A DNA stretch of 64,000 nucleotides from DALYLB01 sp033763135. GTDB taxonomy: Bacteria; Acidobacteriota; Blastocatellia; RBC074. The translations under genes were made by a program, and so were the position numbers. The stretch lies in contig JANRKY010000286.1 of NCBI GenBank assembly GCA_033763135.1, forward strand, positions 1 through 64,000, in the 5' to 3' direction. Of the stretch, positions 33,215 through 43,352 are shown in pieces. Each line of letters begins with the position of its first letter. The first letter of the stretch is position 1. The notes beneath the pieces were generated by a model. The model was not told the DNA's origin and made no database searches. It saw only the letters and a program-made list of their open reading frames with translations.

Positions 33215-33901
33215 TCATTCGTGTTCTTTCGCGGCGGATTCCATCTTCTCGCCGCAAGAACGCACCAGCCGGTATTCGCACATCCGCGAACCCGAGACGA
33301 TGTGGCACTCCCGCGCGACCTCGCAGGCGAGCGTCTCGCGATAGATCCGCAGCTCCTCTTCGCAGATCTGCGGATGCGAATGCGCCACCCGCTCCGTCGG
33401 ACAATTCCGCAGCCGCAGCCGATAGGCCCCATCCTTCATCTTTCGCGCCTCGGCCAGATAGCCCTTCGCGCTCATGATCTTCGCCAGTCGCTTGACGCAC
33501 TCGTCGAACTCCAACCCCGCAAACTCCGCCTTCAACTGCCGGATCAACTCGTCCGTGCGCCCGCTCAGGACGCGCTGCAACCCCTCCTCCCCAAACGTTC
33601 GCTGCAACTGCACCAGCACGTCCCGGGCGAACTCGTCATATATCTGGGGAAATAGACAGCAGGCCTTCTGGGTCAGGGAATAGAGATACCGCGGCCGACC
33701 CCGCTCATGCCGCTCGACCTTGTAATCGATCAGCCCGTCGCTTTCAAGCACGCTCAGATGCCGCCGGACATTGACCTTCGACACGGCCATCTCCCGCGCC
33801 AGCTGCTCCGCGCTCATCGCCCCGTTGTTCTTCAACAGATCGATGATCGCGCTCCGCGGCTCCTTGAGGATATGTTCGACTGCAGCTCCGGATGTTGACA
33901 C
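33215..33901 (-). CDS. SufR/ArsR-like transcriptional regulator with four-Cys Fe-S motif
   Basis: The protein is about 229 residues. The N-terminal winged helix-turn-helix (AIIDLLKNNGAMSAEQLARE, then SKVNVRRHLSVLESDGLI) is followed by a helical dimer region. The C-terminal motif C-x12-C-x12-C-x14-C (NCPTERV...ICEEEL...LACEV...RMCEY) is nearly identical in spacing to the cluster site of cyanobacterial SufR. It is therefore likely an Fe-S-sensing repressor of Fe-S biogenesis genes. The frame opens at an ATG (33913), but that ATG lies inside the -10 box of a near-consensus promoter. The GTG at 33901 would coincide with the transcript 5' end, so a leaderless GTG start is preferred. Confidence 0.8.
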   Translation of the reverse strand: MSTSGAAVEHILKEPRSAIIDLLKNNGAMSAEQLAREMAVSKVNVRRHLSVLESDGLIDYKVERHERGRPRYLYSLTQKACCLFPQIYDEFARDVLVQLQRTFGEEGLQRVLSGRTDELIRQLKAEFAGLEFDECVKRLAKIMSAKGYLAEARKMKDGAYRLRLRNCPTERVAHSHPQICEEELRIYRETLACEVARECHIVSGSRMCEYRLVRSCGEKMESAAKEHE

Positions 33902-33908
33902 AACCCGG

Positions 33909-33938
33909 ATCATAGTCGCCGGTTCGGCCTTTTGTCAA
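33909..33938 (-). promoter_or_regulatory. Near-consensus sigma70 promoter of the SufR-like gene
   Basis: On the minus strand TTGACA (33938-33933) is followed by an 18 bp spacer and TATGAT (33914-33909). The predicted transcript would start at about 33902, almost exactly at the GTG codon at 33901, which implies a leaderless mRNA. Confidence 0.65.
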
Positions 33939-33942
33939 CAAA
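33931..33942. promoter_or_regulatory. Candidate operator overlapping the -35 box
   Basis: The inverted repeat TTTGT-CA-ACAAA covers the -35 hexamer of the regulator's promoter. This is a typical position for autorepression by a dimeric winged-helix protein. Assignment to the SufR-like protein is inferred from position only. Confidence 0.4.
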
Positions 33943-34008
33943 TCGGTTCTCAAAAGGTTTTTCCCGGGGAGGGGCGTGCGTTTTGCGGAGGCGCATGCTA
34001 GGATTGGT

Positions 34009-34026
34009 CTGTCCAAGTGTAGACAG
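34009..34026. promoter_or_regulatory. Inverted repeat upstream of korA
   Basis: CTGTC-N8-GACAG at 34009-34026 lies about 185 bp before korA, in the 296 bp gap between the SufR-like gene and korA. It may be an operator. No strong promoter was identified in this gap, and the remainder shows no gene. Confidence 0.3.
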
Positions 34027-34209
34027 GTTATGGCCCATAGCGAACCCAACCTCTCGCATCCCAACTTGACCCAGAAGTGGCAGAGAACCGCAAAGCCGCA
34101 ACGTCAGAGAACTGGCGATGAGCGCGGCGAGCGGGAGAAGAGGCTCTGCGCATTGAGACACAGGGGCATGTGGGAGCGCAAAATTCAATAAACGGAGTTA
34201 GTAAGAAGA

Positions 34210-36051
34210 ATGTCTGCAACTACAGCGAAGAATCACGTAGAAGAACTTGAAACCGTCACGATTCGGTTTGCCGGTGATTCAGGCGATGGTATGCAGGTGA
34301 CGGGAACACAATTCACCTCGACCGCAGCGATCATTGGCAATGATATCTCGACTCTGCCGGACTTTCCGGCGGAGATTCGTGCCCCCGCAGGAAGCCTTCC
34401 GGGCGTATCCGGATACCAGCTCAATTTCAGCAGCCGCGACATCCGCACGCCGGGCGACGAGCCGAACGTGCTGGTGGCGATGAATCCGGCGGCGCTCAAG
34501 ACAAACATCAAGGATCTGGAGTCGGGCGGGATTCTGGTGTTGAACACGGACGAGTTCAATGAGAACAACCTGAAGAAGGCCGCGTATGCGACGAATCCGC
34601 TGGAGGATGGGTCGCTGACGAACTATCGGGTCTTCAAGCTGCCGATCACGTCCCTGACCTTGAAGGCGTTGGAAGGCGCCTCGCTGCCGTTCAAGCAGCA
34701 GGAGCGCTGTAAGAACTTCTATGCGCTGGGGCTGATGTACTGGCTGTATGATCGTCCGATGGAGCCGACGTTGAAGTGGATCGACGACAAGTTCGGGACG
34801 AAGCCGGCGGTTGCGGAAGCGAACGTGCTGGCGTTGAAGGCGGGCTACAATTACGCGGACACGACGGAGATCTTCACGACGCATTATCACATCGGGAAGG
34901 CGGCGATCAAGCCGGGCAAGTACCGGAACATCACGGGGAACGAGGCGACGGCGATCGGGTTCATCACGGCGGCGCAGTTGACGGGGCGTCCGTTGTTTTA
35001 CGGGAGCTATCCGATCACGCCGGCGTCGGACGTGCTGCATGAGTTGTCGAAGCACAAGAATTTCGGAGTGAAGACGTTTCAGGCCGAGGATGAGATTGCG
35101 GCGATCGGGGCGGCGATCGGGGCCTCGTTTGCGGGGCACATCGGATTGACGGGGACGAGCGGTCCGGGCGTGGCGTTGAAGTCGGAGGCGATCGGGCTGG
35201 CGGTGATGACGGAATTGCCGCTGGTGATCATCGACGTGCAGCGCGGCGGTCCGTCGACGGGGTTGCCGACGAAGACGGAGCAGGCGGATCTTTTGCAGGC
35301 GATGTTCGGGCGGAACAGCGAATGTCCGGTGGGGATTGTGGCGCCGGCGACGCCGGGCGACTGCTTCAATATGGCGGTCGAGGCGGTGCGGCTGGCGACG
35401 AAATATATGTCGCCGGTCTTCTTCCTGTCGGACGGCTATCTCGGCAACGGGTCGGAGCCGTGGGAGATTCCCCAGGTCGAGGATCTGCCGAAGATGAAGG
35501 TCGAGTTCCGCACGGAGACGGAAGGGTTCTTCCCGTATCTGCGCGACGAGGCGACGCTGGCGCGCCCCTGGGCGATTCCGGGAACGCCGGGCCTCGAACA
35601 CCGGATCGGCGGCATCGAGAAACAGAACATCACCGGAAACGTCAACTACGATCCGGAGAATCACGACTTCATGGTTCGCCTGCGGGCGGAGAAGATCGAG
35701 CGGATGCAGCAGGACATCCCCGACCTCGAGGTCTTCGGCGCGCCCGAGGGCAAGGTGCTCGTGTTGGGATGGGGCTCGACTTACGGGTCGATCACGACGG
35801 CGGTCGAGCAACTGCGGGAGCAGGGGCATGCCGTTTCGAGCGCGCACCTGCGCCACCTCAATCCGTTCCCGAGGAACCTCGGCGACATTCTGCGGAAATT
35901 CGACACCGTCATCATTCCGGAACTGAACCTCGGGCAGCTGGCCATGCTCGTGCGCGCGAAGTTTCTGGTGGATGCGGTCAGTTATTCGCAGGTGAAGGGC
36001 AAGCCCTTCAAGGTCTCGTCGCTGATCAACAAGGTCAAAGAGTATCTGTAA
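34210..36051 (+). CDS. korA: 2-oxoglutarate:ferredoxin oxidoreductase, alpha subunit (gamma-alpha fusion)
   Basis: The 613-residue subunit fuses an N-terminal gamma domain (RFAGDSGDGMQVTGTQF; about 1-190) to the alpha pyrimidine-binding part (YPITPASDVLHELSKH, LTGTSGPGVALKSEAIG, DVQRGGPSTGLPTKTEQADL). With KorB it oxidatively decarboxylates a 2-oxoacid to the acyl-CoA and reduces ferredoxin. The substrate is probably 2-oxoglutarate, judging from the KorAB architecture without a delta ferredoxin subunit. It is 14 bp upstream of korB, clearly one operon. Confidence 0.9.
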   Translation: MSATTAKNHVEELETVTIRFAGDSGDGMQVTGTQFTSTAAIIGNDISTLPDFPAEIRAPAGSLPGVSGYQLNFSSRDIRTPGDEPNVLVAMNPAALKTNIKDLESGGILVLNTDEFNENNLKKAAYATNPLEDGSLTNYRVFKLPITSLTLKALEGASLPFKQQERCKNFYALGLMYWLYDRPMEPTLKWIDDKFGTKPAVAEANVLALKAGYNYADTTEIFTTHYHIGKAAIKPGKYRNITGNEATAIGFITAAQLTGRPLFYGSYPITPASDVLHELSKHKNFGVKTFQAEDEIAAIGAAIGASFAGHIGLTGTSGPGVALKSEAIGLAVMTELPLVIIDVQRGGPSTGLPTKTEQADLLQAMFGRNSECPVGIVAPATPGDCFNMAVEAVRLATKYMSPVFFLSDGYLGNGSEPWEIPQVEDLPKMKVEFRTETEGFFPYLRDEATLARPWAIPGTPGLEHRIGGIEKQNITGNVNYDPENHDFMVRLRAEKIERMQQDIPDLEVFGAPEGKVLVLGWGSTYGSITTAVEQLREQGHAVSSAHLRHLNPFPRNLGDILRKFDTVIIPELNLGQLAMLVRAKFLVDAVSYSQVKGKPFKVSSLINKVKEYL

Positions 36052-36064
36052 AGGGTGAATTTCA

Positions 36065-37108
<1,044 letters not shown>

Positions 37109-37112
37109 ACTT

Positions 37113-37673
37113 ATGTCGATACTTTCAACAATCATCAACGCAGCGAAAGAGGTCGTCGATGTCGCGCGGACCACGGCGCAGGGGATGAGCGTGACGCTCA
37201 GTCACATCCCGCAGCGCAAGGATACCGTGAGTTATCCGGAAGAGGCGGTCCAGATCTATCGCCGGTTCCGCGGGGAGCATTTTCTGGATGTGAACGAAGA
37301 CGGCAAGGAGCGGTGCGTCTCCTGTTTCCTCTGCGCGGCCGCCTGTCCGGCCGATGCGATCTATATCGAGGGCGCCGAGGACCCGCGGCCGTACGAACAA
37401 CGGATCTCGATGGATCATCGGTACGCGAAGATCTATCAGATCGACTATGGTCGCTGCATTCTCTGCGGTTTCTGCGTCGATGCCTGCCCGACCGACGCCA
37501 TCAATCATGGCCACAATTTCGAATGGGCGGTCTATACCCCCGGAGAAATGGTCAAGGACAAGGAGTATCTGCTCGGGAACAAGTGGCGCGAGCCGGATGT
37601 CACGCCCACTCCGGCGCAGCGTCCGCTGGCCGCCAGGCAGAAGCTCGATAAATTCAATATCGTGCTGAAATAA
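37113..37673 (+). CDS. NuoI-like 2x[4Fe-4S] ferredoxin subunit
   Basis: The 186-residue protein has two CxxCxxCxxxCP motifs (CVSCFLCAAACP and CILCGFCVDACP) plus the complex-I-specific TDAINHGHNFEWAVY segment and the N-terminal amphipathic helix found in NuoI. In complex I, NuoI carries clusters N6a and N6b. Here it is the third gene of the kor operon rather than of a nuo operon, so it may be the electron acceptor for KorAB or an adaptor to complex I. That role is inferred. A terminator follows. Confidence 0.85.
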   Translation: MSILSTIINAAKEVVDVARTTAQGMSVTLSHIPQRKDTVSYPEEAVQIYRRFRGEHFLDVNEDGKERCVSCFLCAAACPADAIYIEGAEDPRPYEQRISMDHRYAKIYQIDYGRCILCGFCVDACPTDAINHGHNFEWAVYTPGEMVKDKEYLLGNKWREPDVTPTPAQRPLAARQKLDKFNIVLK

Positions 37674-37674
37674 T

Positions 37675-37703
37675 CGCGTCGAAATCGACGCGTCGCCTGT
37701 TTT
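37675..37703 (+). terminator. Terminator of the kor operon
   Basis: CGCGTCG-AAAT-CGACGCG (37675-37692) forms a perfect 7 bp stem with a 4 nt loop. A TTTTT run follows 8 nt after the stem. It begins 2 bp after the NuoI-like stop codon. Confidence 0.65.
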
Positions 37704-38432
37704 TCAGCCTCGCCCGAGATACGGCTGATCGATGGGAAGGATGATGGCTTCGAGGAGATTGATGTTCGGGGGCATGGCGGCCATGGCGACGGCGGCGTCG
37801 ACCCAGTCCTCGATCTTCATGACGGGTTCGGCGGAGGCTTTCCGGCTTGGGGCCAGCGTTTCGACCTCGGTGTTGCCCGGGTGGAGACAGCCGCAGGTGA
37901 TGCCGAAGGCTCTTCCTTCGAGGGCCGTCGACTGGGTCAGTCCCCAGAGGCCGTGTTTGCTGGTGTTATAGGCGGCGGCGTTCGGCCGGACGCGCTGGGC
38001 GGAGATCGAGCCCACGTTGATGATGCGGCCGACGCGCTGTCGCTTCATGACGCGCATGGCTTCGCGGGTGCAGAGAAAGGGGCCGCGCAGATTGACGGCC
38101 ATGACCTTCTCCCAGGCGTCGAGCGAGAGCTGATCGAGCGGCCCGCCGTCGAAGACCCCGGCATTGTTGACCAGAATGTCGAGCCGGGAGAACTTCGCCA
38201 GCGCCTGTTGAAAGACGGCTTCGACCTGGCCCTCGTCGGTCACGTCGGCGGCGATGGCGAGCGCCGTGGCGCCCCGCGCTTCGAGCGAGCGCGCCAGCTC
38301 CGCCAGAAGCGTTTCGCTGCGGGCCGTCAGAATGAGATGCGCGCCCTCGGCCGCAAACGCCTCCGCGATGCCTCTGCCGATGCCCTTGCTTGCGCCCGTG
38401 ATGAGGGCGACCTTGTCCTGCAGTCTTTTCAT
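37704..38432 (-). CDS. SDR family oxidoreductase
   Basis: The 242-residue classical short-chain dehydrogenase has TGASKGIGRGIA (nucleotide binding), NNAG, and the catalytic S...YNTSKHGLWGL triad (Ser143/Tyr/Lys region). The charged TARSE after strand 2 suggests NADP(H). The C-terminal part (NLLEAIILPIDQPYLGRG) lacks the FabG-type ending, so a function in fatty acid synthesis is not indicated; substrate unknown. CTCCTT-complement AAGGAGG lies upstream of the ATG. A palindromic element separates it from the MFS gene. Confidence 0.8.
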   Translation of the reverse strand: MKRLQDKVALITGASKGIGRGIAEAFAAEGAHLILTARSETLLAELARSLEARGATALAIAADVTDEGQVEAVFQQALAKFSRLDILVNNAGVFDGGPLDQLSLDAWEKVMAVNLRGPFLCTREAMRVMKRQRVGRIINVGSISAQRVRPNAAAYNTSKHGLWGLTQSTALEGRAFGITCGCLHPGNTEVETLAPSRKASAEPVMKIEDWVDAAVAMAAMPPNINLLEAIILPIDQPYLGRG

Positions 38433-38446
38433 CGAATCCTCCTTGG

Positions 38447-38528
38447 GAAATCATCCACGAAGTTACACGAAGAAACGCGAAGGGAAGCCTCTTCTTCGTG
38501 CCTCTTCGTGTGGCGTTGTGGATGATTT
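38447..38528. repeat. 85 bp-type palindromic element, copy A (CACGAAG arms)
   Basis: The left arm begins AAATCATCCACGAAG; the right arm ends GTGTGGCG..GTGGATGATTT. Internal ACACGAAG/CTTCGTGT motifs pair. It shares ends and design with the elements at 41341 and 43254. Confidence 0.8.
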
Positions 38529-38561
38529 TTCATTCTTTACATGAAATTTGGCGAGCGAAAG

Positions 38562-39836
<1,275 letters not shown>

Positions 39837-39859
39837 GCAGGCTCTCCATGGAGCGATGT

Positions 39860-40393
39860 TCAATTTCCCCGGGTGGCGGAGACGGCGTATCCCTTCGACT
39901 TGTCACCCAGGGCCTTTGAGAGGTTGATGATGGACAGCAGGTCGGTCTGCGCCTGTCGAGCCAGATTCGTATTGAAGACCTTGCTGTTCTGATGGATCGG
40001 ATTGTGCGCGAAATCCCAGATCAGTTTCGATAATTGCCGGATCGATTCGTCGAACTTCTGCGGCGTGTCGATTGCGCGGGGGACATCTTTCACCTGCGCC
40101 ATCTCGCCGAGCGCCATCAGCGAGCGCAGCGCCCGGGCGGCCTTGTGGATCGATCGGGCATCCTTGCCCAGCCGCTCCCCCGTGACCAGACCGGTCTCGT
40201 GATCCTGCAGCAGCTTCTGACTGAGGAGTTGAATCTGCTTGAAGTTCTTCTGAAAACTCTGGCGTACATAGGCCCGCTCCCGCTCGCGGTCCGCCGATCG
40301 GGTCTGCGCGGACGACACCGCTGCCGTCGGATGCAGTTCGGATAGGCAGAATAGCAACAGCGCGACGAATGGGAGGTTTCGCAAAGCGGTCAT
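39860..40393 (-). CDS. Hypothetical exported helical protein
   Basis: The 177-residue protein has a signal peptide (MTALRNLPFVALLLFCLSEL, likely cleavage near VSSAQT). The mature domain is all-helical and basic (RAYVRQSFQKNFKQIQLLSQ, RSIHKAARALRSLMALGEMA). I do not recognise a named family. Its end nearly touches the MFS start, so the two may be co-transcribed. The upstream 200 bp gap has one plausible promoter for the opposite gene (TTGCGT, 18 bp, GATGAT near 40529-40558) but nothing firm. Confidence 0.6.
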   Translation of the reverse strand: MTALRNLPFVALLLFCLSELHPTAAVSSAQTRSADRERERAYVRQSFQKNFKQIQLLSQKLLQDHETGLVTGERLGKDARSIHKAARALRSLMALGEMAQVKDVPRAIDTPQKFDESIRQLSKLIWDFAHNPIHQNSKVFNTNLARQAQTDLLSIINLSKALGDKSKGYAVSATRGN

Positions 40394-40593
40394 CCGATGA
40401 TCCTCGTGGCATGAATGGATAGCGTGCAGGACTGCAACGCCGCGAGTGTATAGCATCCTTCGACATGATGTACAGGCGACGCGATGTACAGGCCGCGCCG
40501 GTGACGATCTTTTGAATATGGCTTGCGTAAGAGCGCATGCGTGTGGGATGATAGCCCGTATCCTTCACCCACATTGAACTTCAGGAGGCCGCA

Positions 40594-41319
40594 TTGAATA
40601 CAGAGTTGAGCAGGCTCATCTCGCTCCAGGATCTTGATGTCGAAATCAAACGATTACGGGCGGACATCGAATCACTGCCCGAACGCCGAGAGGCGCTGGA
40701 ACGGGAGTTCACCGAATCTGCGAGAGAATATCTCGATTTGAAGGAACAGCTCGATACCGCCAAAGCCGAACGCGCATCCCTCGACGCCAACCTCGAAGCC
40801 GAACAGCAGAAACATCAGAAATTCAAAGACGATCTCGGAAAGATGACCGCTCCGAATATCAAGGTCTACGAGACGATCATGCGGGAGATCGAAGTCTCGA
40901 AGAAGGCCATCGGCCTCTATGAGACCGAGCTTTTGAAGTTGATGGAGCGGATCGAGAAGCTGGATGCCCAGGTCAGCGAGCGGCAACCCGCGATCGAGTC
41001 GCGTCGGATCGAGATCGATCGGCAGTTGGCCGAATGGGACGCGACGATCGACGCCAATCAGCAGCGGCTCGAAGCGTTGAGCGTCGAGCGCAAGCCGCTG
41101 ATCGAGGCGCTCAGCCCGCCGGCCCGGCTCGAATACGACCGCCTTTCCCGCATGAAGTCGGGGCTCGCTCTCGCCGAGGCGCGGAACTATTCCTGCATGG
41201 CCTGTCGCATGAAGATTCGCCCGCAGGTCTACACCGACATCCGCCGCGGCGATTCGGTCATCATCTGCGAAAGCTGCAGCCGAATCCTCTATTTCAAGGC
41301 CGAAGCGGCGACGAATTAA
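40594..41319 (+). CDS. Coiled-coil protein with C-terminal zinc ribbon (DUF164/CT398-like)
   Basis: The 241-residue protein is a long helical hairpin (about 1-185, heptad-rich: RADIESLPERREALEREFTE, ETELLKLMERIEKLDAQVSE). It ends in a C4 zinc ribbon: CMAC near residue 205 and CESC near 230. This layout matches the CT398/DUF164 zinc-ribbon family found widely in bacteria, which may bind nucleic acid or secretion components; its role is undetermined. The start is a TTG with AGGAGG 5 nt upstream. Confidence 0.8.
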   Translation: MNTELSRLISLQDLDVEIKRLRADIESLPERREALEREFTESAREYLDLKEQLDTAKAERASLDANLEAEQQKHQKFKDDLGKMTAPNIKVYETIMREIEVSKKAIGLYETELLKLMERIEKLDAQVSERQPAIESRRIEIDRQLAEWDATIDANQQRLEALSVERKPLIEALSPPARLEYDRLSRMKSGLALAEARNYSCMACRMKIRPQVYTDIRRGDSVIICESCSRILYFKAEAATN

Positions 41320-41340
41320 GAGATTCAGTCGACTCCGCAG

Positions 41341-41426
41341 AAAATCATCCACGAAGTCACACGAAGAAACACGAAGAAGAGGATTCCCTTCGTGCTTCTT
41401 CGTGTGACTGCGTGGATGATTTTTTA
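41341..41426. repeat. 85 bp-type palindromic element, copy B
   Basis: The left arm AAAATCATCCACGAAGTC and the right arm GACTGCGTGGATGATTTT enclose ACACGAAGAA/TTCTTCGTGT pairs. It is very similar to the copy at 38447, and its right edge is a T6 run. Confidence 0.85.
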
Positions 41427-41468
41427 ATTGCTTCCGTACGTCGCCACGCGACGTGAACGACTCCATTC

Positions 41469-41512
41469 AAAAGGCAAATTGCAGCCGGCGCGCCGGCTGC
41501 GATTTGCCTTTT
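41469..41512. terminator. Bidirectional terminator between zinc-ribbon gene and rlmB
   Basis: A 44 bp palindrome, AAAAGGCAAAT-T-GCAGCCGGCG and its complement, with a single mismatch and A/T tails on both sides. It suits termination of both convergent transcripts. Confidence 0.75.
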
Positions 41513-42257
41513 ATTCCGTCGCCGCGAGTCGCTGCCGCAGGATTTCGAAGAGGACGATGCCGGAGGCCACGCTGACGTTGAGCGAGGTGATGTGTCCGCG
41601 CATGGGGATGGAGACGAGGGCGTCGCATTTTTCGCGGACGAGTCGTCGGATGCCCTTGCCTTCGCTTCCCAGCACGATGGCGGTCGGCACGTTGAAATCG
41701 AAGTCTGAATAGGGCGTTTCCGTTCCGCCTTCCACGCCGACGACCCACACGCCGCGTTCCTTGAGGTCTTCGATCAGCCGGACGAGATTGGTCACGCGGG
41801 CGATGCGCAGATATTCGATCGCGCCGGCGGAGGTCTTGGCGACGGTGTCGGTCAGGCCGGCGGCGCGATGTTCGGGGAGAAAGACGCCGTCGACGCCCGC
41901 GCCCTCGCAGGTTCGAAGGATCGCGCCCAGATTGTGGGGGTCCTCGATGCCGTCGAGCAGGACGACGAGGGGATTGGGCGAGAGCGAATCGAGAATCGCC
42001 TCGGGATCGATATAGGCGCTGCCGGCATTGAGGGGCGGCGCGAAGGCGATCACGCCCTGGTGGTTGGCGCCGCGGGTCATTTCGTCCATGGCGCGGCGAT
42101 CGCGTTTTTCGATGGCGATTCCGGCGCGTCGCGCGATCTCGAGCAGTTCGTTCAATCGGGCGGGGTTGGCGCCCGTGGAGACCACGATCCGCGAGATCTT
42201 CCGGCGGCGCGCGCGCAATGCTTCGAGCACGGGAAGCAGTCCGTATATCTGATTCAT
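41511..42257 (-). CDS. rlmB: 23S rRNA (guanosine-2'-O-)-methyltransferase RlmB family
   Basis: The 248-residue SpoU/TrmH-class SPOUT methyltransferase has an N-terminal substrate-binding domain (QIYGLLPVLEALRARRRKIS) and the knotted catalytic domain with motif 1 DGIEDPHNLGAILRT, motif 2 VLGSEGKGIRR and motif 3 IPMRGHITSLNVSVASGI. RlmB 2'-O-methylates G2251 of 23S rRNA; close paralogues act on other positions, so the exact site is probable rather than certain. Confidence 0.88.
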   Translation of the reverse strand: MNQIYGLLPVLEALRARRRKISRIVVSTGANPARLNELLEIARRAGIAIEKRDRRAMDEMTRGANHQGVIAFAPPLNAGSAYIDPEAILDSLSPNPLVVLLDGIEDPHNLGAILRTCEGAGVDGVFLPEHRAAGLTDTVAKTSAGAIEYLRIARVTNLVRLIEDLKERGVWVVGVEGGTETPYSDFDFNVPTAIVLGSEGKGIRRLVREKCDALVSIPMRGHITSLNVSVASGIVLFEILRQRLAATE

Positions 42258-42400
42258 TTGATCCTCGATCTGTAGAGTGTGGTGTGAACGCCGGGAATTG
42301 TAGCAGGAATCCGCGTTTGTACGAGGCCGGGCGGCGAAAGAAATTGCTCCGTCCGGGGACCGGCTTGCAATCGCCGCGTCGCGTGTGGATGATCGAACGC

Positions 42401-43237
42401 ATGAAGAGCATCACGTTGATTCTGTGCCTTTGTCTGTTGCTGGTTGGCTGCGCGTCGACGGGACAGATCGGCGGAAATACGCCGCAGGGAGCCCGCGGTC
42501 GAAGCTACCCGCCGATGGTGGAAGGGACGGCGGAGCGCGAACTGGCCGTGCGCGAAGCCTGGCGGCAGTTCTGCAAGGAGTTCCGGTTGCCGGAGGCGAA
42601 GCCCGATCTGGAGGCGGTTCTGTATACGCCGCGGTCCCTGCCGTTGGAGCTCGCCGGGCGCATTTATCTCAATGCGCGGAGCGTGGCGTTCGATGAGATG
42701 GAGGCGGCGAGCGTGCTTCGGGGCTTCATCGAGCGGGCGCGCGGCGTGCTGACGGGAGAGGGCGCGGCCGCGACGCTCGGCATCAAGGATCTCTCTCTGG
42801 CGACCTTTACGAAGGATGGCAACTTCTATCGCGCGACCTATCGACAGGTCAACTATCCTTATCCGATCGTCGAGGGATATGGGGAACTGCGGATCGTCAT
42901 CGGCAAGGATGGGACGTTGCTGCAGCTCGGAAGCCGCCTGATTCCGGCCTTCGAGCTTCCGGCAAAGCCGGAGATCCAGCCGCAGGCCGTCGCCGCCGGC
43001 CTCGTCGGGCGGGAGTTCAAGTATGCGAGCGTCGCCGGACAGCCAATGAGCTACAAGATCGCCGATCGCGCGGAGATCGCCGTCGGCGATCCGGTCGTCT
43101 ATCCGAAGATCGACGGGAAGCGCCTGACGATCCATCTCGCCTTCCCGATTCAGGCGGGCAAGGGCATTACCTGGACCGTCTTCATCGACGCGATCACGGG
43201 CACGGAGCTGGGCGTGAAACAGAACTTCGCTTCGTGA
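42401..43237 (+). CDS. Putative lipoprotein of unknown function
   Basis: The 278-residue protein has a lipoprotein signal (MKSITLILCLCLLLVGCAST; lipobox LVGC, Cys at 17). The mature part is rich in alternating beta strands (YRQVNYPYPIVEGYGELRIV, FKYASVAGQPMSYKIADR) and ends in TWTVFIDAITGTELGVKQ, reminiscent of PepSY-like or YkwD-unrelated periplasmic folds. No catalytic motif is visible. The frame is open upstream to 42218, but the lipoprotein signal fixes the start at 42401 (or 42389). Confidence 0.65.
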   Translation: MKSITLILCLCLLLVGCASTGQIGGNTPQGARGRSYPPMVEGTAERELAVREAWRQFCKEFRLPEAKPDLEAVLYTPRSLPLELAGRIYLNARSVAFDEMEAASVLRGFIERARGVLTGEGAAATLGIKDLSLATFTKDGNFYRATYRQVNYPYPIVEGYGELRIVIGKDGTLLQLGSRLIPAFELPAKPEIQPQAVAAGLVGREFKYASVAGQPMSYKIADRAEIAVGDPVVYPKIDGKRLTIHLAFPIQAGKGITWTVFIDAITGTELGVKQNFAS

Positions 43238-43253
43238 GAAGCGGGCTCTCCAC

Positions 43254-43341
43254 AAAAGAACATCCACGAAGGCACGCGAAGAGCCACGAAGATAGGACTT
43301 ATCTTCGTGGCTCTTCGTGTGCCTTCGTGGATGTTCTTTTA
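43254..43341. repeat. 85 bp-type palindromic element, copy C
   Basis: AAAAGAACATCCACGAAGGC...GAGCCACGAAGATA and the near-perfect complement on the right (TATCTTCGTGGCTC...GCCTTCGTGGATG). Its arms differ from copies A and B, yet each arm matches its own partner. It lies between the convergent lipoprotein and metalloprotease genes. Confidence 0.85.
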
Positions 43342-43352
43342 TGGAGGTTCGG

